From NCBI RefSeq assembly GCF_012273895.1, contig NC_052128.1, forward strand, positions 5,518,001 to 5,582,000: a stretch of DNA of 64,000 bases, written 5' to 3'. The position numbers and the translations under genes are program-made. Under the pieces are notes generated by a model. It saw only the letters and a list, made by a program, of their open reading frames with translations, was not told the origin of the DNA and searched no databases. The DNA is from Zerene cesonia. Its lineage: Eukaryota; Arthropoda; Insecta; Lepidoptera; Pieridae. Below, piece by piece: positions 9,905 to 20,040 of the stretch. Numbering within the stretch: the first letter of the stretch is position 1; the number at the start of each line of letters is the position of its first letter.

Positions 9905-10065
9905 ATTGGCTTGAAGAGCAATTGCAAAGTCACTGCCCACTCTTCTCTGTAGAAACTGCTTTACGAACCGGTAGTAAATAAATTATTAATCTATGTTATT
10001 GCGTTTCAAATGTTTCTAGAAGAAGTCTGATTGAATTAATAAATGTTTGACTTTGAGAATTTTAT
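9905..10065 (+). mobile_element. R2 LINE 3' end
   Basis: Order of words: aagagcaattgcaaagtcac, gtagaaactgctttacgaac, cggtagtaaa, tctagaagaagtctgattga, ataaatgttt, gactttgag. The tail-side AATAAA-like signal and the (ttgagt)-type tail place the 3' end at the right. It resembles 3' untranslated ends of lepidopteran non-LTR elements; only about 160 bp survive. Confidence 0.6.
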
Positions 10066-10804
10066 TTCTACAATCTATAGTGTTATGGAAGAGCGGAATC
10101 TTCTCATACGAGCATAATGTTCCCAACAAAAAGTGTAAATCAAAGATTATTTAAGATTAATTTATTTTATTAAACTATTGTGGCATAGAAACTTTAACCT
10201 AGATACGGTTGTTTTATGCTAACTGAACGTTCAGATTTCACTACGGTTGACCTTTAAACTTTACTTTTTTTTCAATAATTATATATATTGGTAAAGAAAA
10301 TTCAGGTCATTGGGCGAGATTATCATTGGCTCACCATAAAAGTGAAGCATTTGTATCGTTTATTTCATATTGAAAATAGTATCAAAATATACTACTACGA
10401 TATAAGACAGATACAGCATGTGTAATTTTAATAATTGTTCGATATACCGCATCCAGTGTTAACATTCACTTACTAATAATTTGTAGACATTATTCACAGG
10501 TAATTGAGTCTAACTAGCAGATAATACTGTAATGGCCACACAATAACACATAATCGGTGTAGCGTTAAATGCAATTGTATGTATTTTAGCTTCTCTAACA
10601 ATAAGGTATTTATTGCTTTGCCAATTATTATGGAAGTGGATTTATAACTTCAGGATTTGTGATTATCTACTACAGGGTTTATTATTCAAATTCGAATAAA
10701 GTACTTCGAACGTCTATGAGAATGATTCTTTTAACAAAAAGGGCCATCGTCGTCCATGGGCGGATAACTGCGATTCTAAAATGGAACCAAATGGCAATAA
10801 TTTA
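10066..10804. other. No recognisable feature
   Basis: AT-rich sequence without repeat matches or coding signal. Confidence 0.4.
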
Positions 10805-10872
10805 ATTACACATTAAACTCAAAAATAATCACATCAATTGGTTGAATACCTACGGAGTTATCGACTTAACAT
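10805..10872 (-). repeat. U2 repeat fragment
   Basis: tcaattggttgaatacctac and ggagttatcgac are the reverse of the U2 words at 3820-3860. Confidence 0.45.
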
Positions 10873-10984
10873 CTAAATTCTTCGTTTTCAGGAACGTCAG
10901 TTGAATAACAAGTTAAAAAACTATGCCAATAATAGAATATAAGGGAAAAAAAGAAATTTATTACTGAATGGTTTTATAACAATA

Positions 10985-11216
10985 ACTGGCTGTTGCCCGC
11001 AGCTGCCCAGCGGTCTTAATACATTTTCATGGTACAAACGTTCATCCCCCATTTTATCCCCGTGGCAGCAGAATTTATCAAAATCCTGTTTTAGCGGATG
11101 CCTACGCCATAACATCTATCTGCTTCCAAATTTCAGCCCGATCCGTCCAGTGGTTTGGGCTGTGCGTTGATAGATCACTGTGTTAGTCAGTCACCTTTGA
11201 GATATATATATTTAGA
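10985..11216 (-). mobile_element. H3 Helitron-like element
   Basis: The minus strand starts TCTAAATATATATATC and ends ctgcgggcaacagCCAG; the terminal CTAG has mutated to CCAG. Flanks are A and T. Body words: gatccgtccagtggtttgg, ctgtgcgttgatagatcac and gtcagtcacctttgag. A second copy with an intact CTAG lies at 25915-26138. Non-coding. Confidence 0.7.
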
Positions 11217-11774
11217 TTTAGATTTAGATTATAAGAAGGAGGGTTTTTGGAAGAGCTTGCATCCAAAATATAATACCTTTTCACTATCGTTATTATATTT
11301 CCAGCAATTGAAACAAAGAAAGAAGAAAAAATAAGAAATTTGTCATGATACTAGGTTCGCCCTACAACGGTTAATTTTTAATACATCTCTTAATCACATT
11401 ATAGCATTGTTTGTATATCGAACGACACGTGATCCAGTTCTAGCTAGGTAGCTATATCATAACTGTAATATAAATTCCAGCTAACACAAACATCAGTTCC
11501 GATCACACAATATAAGCCAGTAGAGTGACGTCACAAAATCCCCCACGTATAGGAGTGACGCAGGGGATTAAGGCTGTATTAGATAGCAGATGCTCAGTAA
11601 AACCCTTAATGTTAATCTATCTTATATGCTTGTGTTACTTTTGATGTAATTTTTTAAGAGCACTAAAAACCGGTTGAGGTACGATTAATCGAAGGTGTGT
11701 GATATAGAGTAAAAGGGAATTTATCTGGACAGTATAATCTGTTTTTTCGCTTGTATTGGATGAAGTAAAAGATC
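11217..11774. other. No recognisable feature
   Basis: AT-rich. It begins with three ttagat repeats continuing from the H3 start (11210-11230), then unique sequence. Confidence 0.4.
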
Positions 11775-11995
11775 GTGAAAGACTTGCTGGCCTGTGGCTT
11801 CGCACTTGTAAAATTTGGAGTAGTTTTATAGATGTTATTAAACATATAAACTATCCTTTTGAATCACTCTATCTATTAAAAAAACCCTATCAAAATCCGT
11901 TGTGTATTTCTAAAGATCTAAGCACATATACACACATTCATAGGCACAGATGCAGGAAGCGACTTTGCTTTATACTATGTAGTGATAATAGAACT
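11775..11995 (+). mobile_element. R5 repeat (LINE-like tail)
   Basis: Landmarks tttatagatgttattaaac, gaatcactctatctatta, aaaaccctatcaaaatccg, tctaaagat and gcgactttgctttatact recur at 36262-36400 and, reversed, at 57428-57545. Resembles the 3' region of RTE-like elements common in Lepidoptera; class not certain. A 117-codon frame across it (11756-12109) is not a gene. Confidence 0.55.
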
Positions 11996-12028
11996 TATTA
12001 TAGACAATACCAGAGATTTTTTATTTTT

Positions 12029-12243
12029 ATAATCATGTATTTTTTAACAGTATTTCATAATTTCATATTCTTAATCATGTATAGATGTGATCAATTATCA
12101 AGAAAATAAAGTTTTCTACCTAACTTTGACAATTTATAATCATGTATTTTTTAACAGTATTTCATAATTTCATATTCTTAATCATGTATAGATGTGATCA
12201 ATTATCAAGAAAATAAAGTTTTCTACCTAACTTTGACAATTTA
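12029..12243. repeat. Perfect 107-bp tandem duplication
   Basis: Two adjacent 107-bp units, 12029-12135 and 12136-12242, contain the same words in the same order (gtattttttaacagtattt, gtatagatgtgatcaatt, aagttttctacctaac) with no difference that I can find. Such identity means either a very recent duplication or an assembly artefact. Confidence 0.9.
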
Positions 12244-12584
12244 GGAAGAAAGCTTTGCGAGATCTTCTAAACAAACGATGATCATGTAGTAATAGTCTAT
12301 TCTACGATGTACACTTGATAAACTGATATAGTTGCTAGCACCATATTAATTTTAGCTATAGCTGTTATCGACACTATTCCTATCGGTAGTCTCGTCACGT
12401 TATATGTACGACAACGGACTGTCATACAGAATATATTTTAAATTTTTACCAGAAGTACCATAGATTATAGTTCAAAGACCAAAGTTAGATTGGATGTCAT
12501 TTTATAATATCTATGGAAATTTCTGTTGATTTTGGAACAATTTCGATTGACTTTTCAACTGACATGAGGCAGTACAATATACCT
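12244..12584. other. No recognisable feature
   Basis: AT-rich sequence with no match elsewhere in the window. Confidence 0.35.
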
Positions 12585-12655
12585 GATTGGTACACGAAGG
12601 GAAAAACGGCCCCTATTACCAAGATTTCGCTGTCTGTCTGGTCTGTCACCAGGTT
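12585..12655 (-). repeat. U5 repeat fragment
   Basis: The minus strand reads cagacagacagcgaaatc, ttggtaatagggg, ccgtttttccc. The same end lies at 17635-17770 (acagcgaagtctcagcaa, agtatcccgttttacac). A widespread insect repeat whose class I cannot assign. Confidence 0.5.
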
Positions 12656-12705
12656 GTCATAGGAATTCATGAATCGTGAATTTTAGATAGTATAGAGGCG
12701 GTTGT

Positions 12706-12984
12706 TCAAAAATATTCTGTTAGTATAACATCGAATGATACAATATCGAGATTAACATTTCGCACACTCATAAATTGGATGGACATTTCTTCCAGTTCAT
12801 CTTTAGCATATTCATACAGAACCATTAACGTCGCGAGTCTGACTCGCACTTGATCGATTTTTTCAATTCCCAGTACATATATATAAATAGTCTCGCCACA
12901 CGACTGATTTCTAACTACACACGAAAGTTTCACTTTACGACCAATCTCCGTCGAATCACTGTAAACACTCGGTTCATCCTTCAT
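12706..12984 (-). CDS. Unrecognised 92-codon open frame with protein-like composition
   Basis: An uninterrupted frame from ATG (12982-12984) to TGA (12706-12708). It stands out because base composition is less AT-rich than the surroundings, codons are varied and no low-complexity run occurs. The N-terminal third is polar (MKDEPSVYSDS). The middle is a beta-like hydrophobic stretch (ETIYIYVLGI). The C-terminal part is rich in Leu, Val, Glu and Asp and could be helical or beta. There is no signal peptide, membrane segment or motif that I recognise. It may be an exon, a small orphan gene, a piece of an unrecognised transposon, or chance. A U5 fragment lies just downstream (12585-12655), and no promoter or splice signal is obvious. 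Confidence 0.25.
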   Translation of the reverse strand: MKDEPSVYSDSTEIGRKVKLSCVVRNQSCGETIYIYVLGIEKIDQVRVRLATLMVLYEYAKDELEEMSIQFMSVRNVNLDIVSFDVILTEYF

Positions 12985-13194
12985 TCATACTTGAATCTTT
13001 GCTGAGTATAACTCGAAAATAAATTGGAACATCGCTTCAAATATTATTTTCACAAACTTTGCTTAAGTCAGACGTTGATTAATTATGGGGAGCTTCCGCA
13101 ACATTAATAATAATTGATACTTTGACGTTTGATTGACAATCCCAACAACTAGATATTAGACTGAGGCCGCGCTACGGTTTTTCCCGCCTACGGT

Positions 13195-13250
13195 TGGTCG
13201 CTATAACCTCAAAACCGCCCGAGATGCATACTGTCGTAAGATACTGTTTG
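13195..13250 (+). repeat. Left copy of a diverged direct repeat flanking R1
   Basis: ctataacctcaaaaccgccc, gagatgcatac and gtaagatactgttt repeat in the same orientation at 13412-13467, on the other side of an R1 fragment. Confidence 0.6.
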
Positions 13251-13395
13251 TTATCTTTTTGTATGCCATAAGCGAGCAACTGAGCTGGTAGTTTGCCTAA
13301 TTGTATTCGCAGAGGTTGTCCTCTGCGAATGCATTGCCCGTTTTTGAGGTGGAAAGGATTGACGACTGGGAAGGGTGAGGAAATGGAAACGGGTG
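13251..13395 (-). mobile_element. R1 retroposon, 5'-truncated copy
   Basis: Tail side (ctttttgtatgccataag, caactgagctggtag), then gcagaggttgtcctctgcg (a small inverted repeat typical of R1), aaaggattgacgactggg and aagggtgaggaaa. The head is absent. Confidence 0.6.
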
Positions 13396-13411
13396 GCGTT
13401 TCGGCTATAGT

Positions 13412-13467
13412 TGGCCTCTATAACTACAAAACTGCCCGACATGCACATACTACGGTAAGATACTATT
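13412..13467 (+). repeat. Right copy of the direct repeat
   Basis: ctataactacaaaactgccc, gacatgcacatac and gtaagatactattt; diverged partner of 13195-13250. Confidence 0.6.
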
Positions 13468-14328
13468 TTTCATCTAAGTCCTACGAAAAACTGGTCTGGA
13501 GATCACGAGAATTTTGTAACGATCCGCAGTTATAATATCTACACCGGCAAAATCACTAAATCGTGATTCAGAATCATTAAACTACGCGATTAGACGTCGC
13601 GGCGGTTTAGCAGTAGTGCGGCTTAGGTCTTAACTTTTTAACGCATCAAAATCGCGATTTAAAAACCGATTTTAAATTTAAACGTTGTGCTCCTGAAATT
13701 AAATACAAGTTAATGCTTCGATCTCACTACGATAACAACTAGTTACTATCTGCTTACTACGGATCTCAACATTATAACTTAAAAATACTTACTAAAATAT
13801 CCAACTCAATTTTTTTAATAACTATCATATATATAAGTCTCATCTCTTATCACAGTAAGGACAGTTATTTTTTACATAATTCCGCTAAAAATCAACAAAT
13901 TTAGCCCCGTTTATGTGCTTAGACGTTTCAAAGTTTGAGAAAACATATAACATATACAAAATGCATATTACGAGGTTCGTCTTATATCGTAGAACTTTCC
14001 GTGCAATTCAATCAGAGCGACAAATAAAAACAACTTTAAATACCATACACTAAAACTCATGAGCATCAGCGAAATATATAAAAAATTAACGACCAATTTT
14101 AAGTTTTCCTGAGAAAATATAACAAAAATTTTCGGTAATATTGTTTCCGTGTTTTTTTTAATGTTGTGAAGGTTCCTATTGTATTTTTATTACGCAAATA
14201 GTATAGAAAGATAGCAGATTATTCTCGAATTTGTGTCTCTGTCTCTCTTAGTATAAGCCAATTGTTTTAATACATTCAAACAAGCTAGCAATTTTTATTG
14301 GCTGTTGTTAATTATCTTTATTCTATCA
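13468..14328. other. No recognisable feature
   Basis: Slightly GC-richer up to about 13680, then AT-rich. No repeat match and no convincing frame. Confidence 0.4.
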
Positions 14329-14485
14329 CTAGCGGTCCGCCTCGATTTCGTCCGTGGTACATATATAGCCTTCCTTAATAAATTGGCTATCTTACACTGA
14401 AAGAATTTTTCAAATCGGACCAGTAGTTCCCGAGATTGTACGTTCAAGCGAACAAAGAAACTCAGCTTTATAATATTGATATAGA
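14329..14485 (-). mobile_element. H2 Helitron-like element, full length
   Basis: The minus strand runs from TCTATATCAATATTATAAAG to gcggaccgCTAG. Flanks are A (14328) and T (14486), with no target duplication. Body words (plus strand): gtggtacatatatagcctt, cactgaaagaatttttcaa, tcggaccagtagttcccgag. A GC-rich inverted segment precedes CTAG but has decayed (gcctcgatttcgtccgtgg). 157 bp, non-coding. It has the same end rules as H1, so both probably used similar replication proteins. Confidence 0.75.
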
Positions 14486-14597
14486 TAAAAATACACAGAG
14501 CTAACATATTTCTTTCATTACAGATGTGACGATGGTCTACGCTGAGGTTATTTAAAGGTCAGTGCAAGATTACGTTTGCCATTCGTTTTTTGTTTCT

Positions 14598-14665
14598 GTA
14601 GCGGACAGCTGAGCTACAGGCTCGCCTGATGGTAACCGATCATCACCGCCCATGAACATTTTCAT
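14598..14665 (-). mobile_element. R1 retroposon, tail fragment
   Basis: tagcggacagctgagct, ggctcgcctgatggtaa and tcatcaccgcccatgaaca; only the 3'-most 70 bp remain. Confidence 0.6.
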
Positions 14666-15430
14666 TGAAAGAGTCTCTAGTCTGATTTAAATTTGAAAAC
14701 GTGTGAGAATTATACATTTTGTATTAATAAACATTAAAATCGAAACGAATATAATAATTTGTCTTAAATTTTAATCCTGTAAATAATATTTGTGTATATT
14801 AAAAATAGCACTAACATATATACGTCCTTAAATGATTTTAATTATTATCCATGATGTTATAAAAATCAAAATACCCGTTCTGTAGACTTCATCAGAACTT
14901 TAACCCCCATCCAGACGTCTTGTGATAATTACAAATTTGCTGCGAACAATTCAACTCCCAATCACAATGGGTTAAAGCCGACTATCCCGTGGGGGTATAT
15001 CAATGGCCCTTTAGCTGTGTGAAGAACAATTCACTAGGCGTCTCGTCGGTGATTTTTTTCTCATTTCTAACTCGGTTTCTTTTGAATGTCTAGAAATGCT
15101 GGTCTAGAAATTCGACAGCGAAACGTAAAATCACGCATTTTTGTCATTTCTATATACAATATGGTGAAACTCATTGTAACTTTAGGTTAACCACAGTCTA
15201 ATAATCCACAGTCATTCAAGGGGCATATTTAGATAGGTCAATCGTGGGGGGATATAAAATAAAAATAAAAAAAACATATTTATTAACATAAAATCAAGTA
15301 CATGCTTTACAAGACCCCTGACTACCGAACTAGTACAAACTGTATTATATTAACTAGTACATATAAGTATATATTATATTAAGCATTCTCTTTAATTAAA
15401 AATAATAATATTATCGTCCAACCGACTATA
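14666..15430. other. No recognisable feature
   Basis: AT-rich. An A-rich run at 15248-15275 may be a retroposon tail without an identifiable body. Confidence 0.4.
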
Positions 15431-15615
15431 TACTATAATTACTTTAAACAAAAAAACTAAACCGTCTTCAGATTGTCCGAACTACACCACACAGGTATGA
15501 GCTTTCAAATAAAAAACGGATCATCAAAATCAGTCCAAACTACTGAGTTAAGAAAACTAAAAAAAGATATACAGCAGAATAAATAACCTCCTCCATTTGA
15601 AGTCGGTTGAAAATT
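15431..15615 (-). repeat. U1 repeat, long copy
   Basis: Reverse orientation with cagattgtccgaactacacc, cacacaggtatgagct, catcaaaatcagtccaaac, acctcctccatttgaagtc and ggttgaaaatt. Nearly complete by comparison with 7044-7209. Confidence 0.6.
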
Positions 15616-15845
15616 ATAACAAAACAATCACCGACAGTTCACTTTCAAAACAACAGTTAATGATGAAGCGATGTATTAAATGAGCTGAGTTAACATCCGA
15701 ATAATTCAGCCATAAAGCAATCATGCAAAATATGGAATTGATTTGTGGCTATTTAGAGCATTGAATAATATGTATGTACGTATGTGTGTACAGCTTTTCG
15801 TTAACTTCTATTGTCTGGCGTAGATAGTTTATAGCGTAAGACTTT

Positions 15846-16152
15846 TTATGTCATAGTCGGCAATGGAGCTGGTGGGTCGCCTGATGGTAAGCGCTACCAC
15901 CGCCCATGAATGGAGTGCCTCTACAAATGGATTGCCGACTGTAATTGGGAAGGGATTAGGAAAGGATTGATGTAGGAATAAAGGAAAGGACTGGGAAGGG
16001 TAAGGAAAAGGATATGGGCCTCCGGCTCCCCCACTCACCGTACGAAACACAATAGCATGCTATTGTTTCACGCCGGTTTTCCGTGGGGGTGTGGTACGTC
16101 CCCGAGGCGAGCTGGCCCAATTCGTGCCGAAGCGTGCTCGACCCCCACAGTA
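15846..16152 (-). mobile_element. R1 retroposon, near full length
   Basis: Well-preserved copy. Plus-strand order: tatgtcatagtcggcaatg, gagctggtgggtcgcctgat, aaaggattgatgtagg, ggactgggaagggtaagg, gggcctccggctcccccac, ctattgtttcacgccggt, gggggtgtggtacgtcccc, caattcgtgccgaagcgtg, ctcgaccccca. Sense strand minus. Confidence 0.75.
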
Positions 16153-16325
16153 TCAGACTGTCTCCTGTACCATAACCTCTTGTGTTCTATGATTTCTCGC
16201 TAGTCTTGTTAAATAAATGATGAAAAAATAACAGTTTTAAATATATATTTCACTTTTTTATTGGGATTTTAGTGGTTTTATTTTTAATAGATAGGGTGTT
16301 TCAAGAAGAAGGTTTATATATATAA

Positions 16326-16515
16326 CTAGCTGCGCCCCGCGGTTTCACCCGCGTAAGTCCGTATCCCGTAGGAATATCGGGATAAAAAATAGATGTTGGC
16401 CGATTCTCAGACCTACCCAATATGCTTACCAAATTTCAGAGGAATCGGTCAAGCCGTTTCGGAGGAGTATGGCAACGAAAACTGTGACACGAGAATTTTA
16501 TATATATAAGAAGAT
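16326..16515 (-). mobile_element. Chimeric element: H1 terminus joined to a U4 body
   Basis: The first ~62 bp (16326-16387) are a clean reversed H1 3' end: A|CTAG, intact hairpin, ccgtatcccgtaggaata. The rest (16385-16515) is not H1 but U4: tagatgttggccgattctca, gacctacccaatatgc, tttcagaggaatcggtcaag. The U4 body has a different terminus at 20041. See findings. Confidence 0.65.
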
Positions 16516-16547
16516 TATAAGATAATATTTAATAAACTACTCCGAAT

Positions 16548-16578
16548 AAATGCGTGCGAAGCCGCGGGCAAAAGCTAG
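16548..16578 (+). mobile_element. Helitron-like 3' end fragment
   Basis: cgtgcgaagccgcgggcaaa then agCTAG|T: a hairpin-like GC-rich segment followed by CTAG before T. It faces the chimeric element from the other side; family not assigned. Confidence 0.45.
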
Positions 16579-16914
16579 TATATTATAAATGTGACGTAAC
16601 TCTGTGGAAGTTGTTTCCTTCATATTAAAAATTACATCATACAGTAAATATTTTTGTAGAAATCGGGTCTTTGAACTCAACTGGACGACCGCCAACGCTA
16701 CGTCTTTCTAATTAATTGATAGTAATGTGTTATTATTGAGCCAAAATCAGTATTGGCTTGTAAGGAGCTTTTTGATTATTGTCTATACCTTGAACGAAGT
16801 GCATTTTATATATTTACTAGTCACGCGTGTACCATTAGAACACGTAACGCCTGATGTAATGAAACCATAATGTTTGGTTGGTATGGTTGCTTTAACAATC
16901 GTCCTAACCGCCGT
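16579..16914. other. No recognisable feature
   Basis: AT-rich sequence with no match in the window. Confidence 0.4.
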
Positions 16915-17085
16915 CATACTGTCTGGACAAAACCAAATTTAAATGGGTTCACACGGGAGGCACTATCATTCATATAAATCATCATCAAAATCGATCCACC
17001 CGGTGAAGACATCAGGTAACAAACATGAAAAATACAGTAAAATTGAGAATCTTTCTCCTTTGTGAAGTCGGTTAACAATTTCATA
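16915..17085 (-). repeat. U1 repeat, long copy
   Basis: Reverse orientation: actgtctggacaaaacc, aaatttaaatgggttcac, catcaaaatcgatccaccc, ggtaacaaacatg, aatacagtaaaattgag, tgaagtcggttaac. Confidence 0.6.
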
Positions 17086-17449
17086 ATAACATGACGTTTC
17101 ACTTGATACTGTTTTTCATTTATTTAAGTCATCCAACGCCTGTTACATACTTATGAATTGGATTTATATATTTTTACAAAAATTTGTGAATATGACAGGT
17201 AATAGAATTATAATTGTAGGGCACTGAAACATTTTCAGTTTATGATATCCTCATTTATATTTAGAAATTAAAAATTATTAACGCGATTTATTCATTATAT
17301 TAATGTGTAAATGTATAATACTCGCGTAAAATCAAACACAGAAAAATACTATCCTCATTTATAATTTTGAAAGTTTAAATTAATACAAAATAGTTTTCGA
17401 TACGTGATATTATAAGAAAAATTGGCCAATTGAGAGCCGGATTCGCGAC
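17086..17449. other. No recognisable feature
   Basis: AT-rich sequence without matches. Confidence 0.4.
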
Positions 17450-17535
17450 TCTGATACACGAACCGGTCGTAAGTGTGTGCAAAAGTCTTCTATAAGAAGT
17501 CTATTTGGATAAATAAATGTTTAAGTTTGAGTTTA
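17450..17535 (+). mobile_element. R2 LINE 3'-end fragment
   Basis: acacgaaccggtcgtaag, tcttctataagaagtcta, ggataaataaatgtttaag, tttgagttta; matches the last 90 bp of R2 including its tail. Confidence 0.55.
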
Positions 17536-17634
17536 AGGGTTCTGTGCTTATAAGCTAAAAAGCAACTGATAAAATTCTCAATACATTCAATTTAAAGCGT
17601 ACCAATCGTTGTTATAGATTCTTTTTTATTATTT

Positions 17635-17770
17635 TTGTATATAGCGCAAGAAAGACACGGTTCATGAGACAGTCTGATGAAAGGACGGACAAACGGACAG
17701 ACATGTAGACAGTCGGACAGCGAAGTCTCAGCAACAGTATCCCGTTTTACACTTTGTGTACAAAATCTTA
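17635..17770 (+). repeat. U5 repeat
   Basis: caagaaagacacggttcat, agacggacaaacg-like repeats (gacggacaaacggacag), gcgaagtctcagcaacagt, atcccgttttacactttg, tacaaaatcttaaaaat. A familiar insect repeat end, non-coding; class unknown. Confidence 0.5.
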
Positions 17771-18312
17771 AAAATACAATCCTAACATATTTCTAATTCG
17801 TGATCTGTATAAAATAATAAATTCAAATGAACTTTTCGAAAAATTACAAATTTTTTTAACTCCCCGAAACAACAGTCAACAAACTGAAGTTACGGTGCAA
17901 GTTTCAATTTTTTCCAGCGCAAAAAGCAAATTTTCCAATACCCGAGCCTCAACTGGAAGCGCGGCAATATTAAAGCACTGCTGGCGTTTTTATAATCAGT
18001 ACACAAACTTGCTAAACTTAAAGATGAATATCTTAAACAAAGCGCTATACATCAGCTGCATTTGAATGCAGCTAAGTTTCAGCCGCTTAACAAAGAAGAC
18101 ATAATGGCTCCATCCTTCACTGGCTTGTATTAAACAGCTTGTAAATTATAAAGCGCTGTAAGCGGTGAGCTCGCGCTGAAAAACGGAATTTATAGTCGGC
18201 TTTTTGCAGCGATAGATGTGGTATAAAAATGTATCTTGTTGTGTTTAGTATTATCATGCTATTAAGCGATATTAGAAGTCTACATATATATCTAAAAAAT
18301 ATCTATAATGTA

Positions 18313-18313
<1 letters not shown>
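17771..18313. other. No repeat match; GC-richer patch
   Basis: The stretch 17900-18220 is less AT-rich than its surroundings, has no repeat match and includes a perfect hairpin, agctgcat-ttga-atgcagct (18054-18073). No frame or core promoter is clear. It could be unique functional DNA. Confidence 0.35.

Positions 18314-18360
<47 letters not shown>
18314..18360. repeat. (TA)n microsatellite
   Basis: About 43 bp of uninterrupted TA dinucleotides, the longest such run in the window. Confidence 0.9.
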
Positions 18361-18361
<1 letters not shown>

Positions 18362-18369
18362 CTGAAATA

Positions 18370-18409
18370 ATTATAAGCTGAAGAGTTTGTATATTTGAAC
18401 CCACTAATC
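18370..18409 (+). mobile_element. H2 5'-end fragment
   Basis: tataagctgaagagtttgta then ttgaac; the first 40 bp of H2. Confidence 0.45.
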
Positions 18410-18476
18410 ACATTTGGACATAACCAAAAAATACAGTCGAATTGATAGCGTCATCCTTTTTTGACGTCGGTTGAAA
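18410..18476 (-). repeat. U1 repeat fragment
   Basis: acataaccaaaaaatac, agtcgaattgatag, tttttgacgtcggttgaaa; left end of U1 reversed. Confidence 0.5.
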
Positions 18477-18489
18477 AGACAGTCAGGGG

Positions 18490-18570
18490 ATGGATGACTG
18501 AGTAGGCGTCACTACGGTACGGCGAAGGATTCGGGTTCGATTATTCTATTCTTAAAAAAAAATTCAAAAT
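18490..18570 (+). mobile_element. T1 element, tRNA-like module
   Basis: gactgagtaggcgtc, actacggtacggcgaagg, attcgggttcgattatt parallel the tRNA-like part of T1 at 7960-8020 (read reversed). The B-box core gggttcga is kept, but the acceptor regions are not complementary. Confidence 0.5.
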
Positions 18571-19849
18571 CGTCTCTAGACCTTTAGATTTTTATAAATC
18601 TCACCGGCCTTACGTAGTATGTATCGCTTACAACATATATTATCCCTATAAATTGAACAACGCCTAATATAGTAAGAACATTACTCTTCATCTGTCACAG
18701 TCGGTGAAAAATACAGATAACTGAATATTGTAATATTATAATTAGCAGCCTCCAGCAATACCTAAATTTGTTGCATGTAAATGAAGCATGATATAAATAT
18801 AATTCCAATTTAGTTTAGTTAACAGTACAACCCGGTATATTGTTTGAATTGTAATCGAGCAGTTGTACAGTCGTGTAAACAAGTGGTTATAATTATTGAA
18901 CATATTTATTTAAAAAATGTACAATAATAAATGATAAACCAAACATTCAATCTATACTTTGTTTCTTCGTTTACGCATCAAACTTATTGATGAAGCATAT
19001 TTTCAGTTAGGGTACATTTTGAAGAAAAAAAAATTGAATTAACTGTTCTAAGAACAGTGAATATTTTTTAGTTTCAGTTGTTTATAACCACAACTCAATC
19101 AGACGGTGGAGGAATTAAGACCAGCTGAGTATGCAATATACATATAAAGTTGCTTTTATAATTCTTTGCACCTTAAAACTGACCTTCGAAATGATCCATC
19201 TTCTCGTTCAAACTGGGTCAGTGGGTTGTTTAGCTTACAATTTGATACAAAACCTGGGCCCCTGAAATGATGAAAATAATAGCTTTTTATGCATTCATAT
19301 AAAGAAAAAGTTATTGTATTATGTTACACATGTTGATTGTATTATATCTATTGGAGTCGAAAAATAAATAATATTTGTACAACTAAAAAAACGCCGAAAG
19401 CACTTCTCATCGAGACTGTACCAAAACGCGAAAAATTACATTCAAACGTAGATTATATCTTAAATAGCTGAAAACTAATTTTAAACCCGAGTTTAGTGGA
19501 ATTGCACGTTACGTTTCTAATGTTTACGCTGCACGCGATTGTACACGTAATTTATATAAGCGAGTATTATAATTCAAGGTGTGTAAACAATTTTTAAAGC
19601 ATTTTCAGCTGTCGGCCGTGCCTTAGAGGAAAGTTTTATACCGCTTTGTGTCAAAACCTAGCATTAACAAAGACATCAATCAAATCTCGCCAACCCTACA
19701 AGACAGGCTCTAAAATCTAAATAATACTCGAAACTTTTCTCATTAGTCTGGTTAAGCCAGGTAATATTTTGGTGTCTAGAATTTGATACTATTAAATATA
19801 TTCATTCCATCGTTTTTAAATCAGTCATTCAGTCGTCCGCGCAGTCATG
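18571..19849. other. No recognisable feature
   Basis: 1.3 kb without a repeat match or an open frame of note. AT-rich throughout. Confidence 0.4.
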
Positions 19850-20036
19850 GGAATAGATATATCAAGGGAATAGATAGACAGGTTTTACCAGCATAGTTCC
19901 GTGTTATTTCCGAAACATAAACCTGTTTAAGGTCCCAAACTATATTTTTATTAAATTTCATGCAAATCGGAATAGCGGTTTAGGTATGAAGAAATGACTG
20001 AGAGACAGAGTTAGCTTCGCATTTATAATATTAAAT
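19850..20036 (-). repeat. U6 repeat (LINE- or Helitron-like end)
   Basis: aaatttcatgcaaatcgga, atagcggtttaggtatgaag, agagacagagttagctt, tcgcatttataatatta: the reversed outer end of a common insect repeat. It abuts the U4 copy at 20041. Confidence 0.4.
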
Positions 20037-20040
20037 ATTA

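Noticed and set aside
11756..12109. 117-codon plus frame
   Set aside because: It covers the R5 repeat and the first unit of a tandem duplication, with low-complexity Phe/Ile-rich ends.
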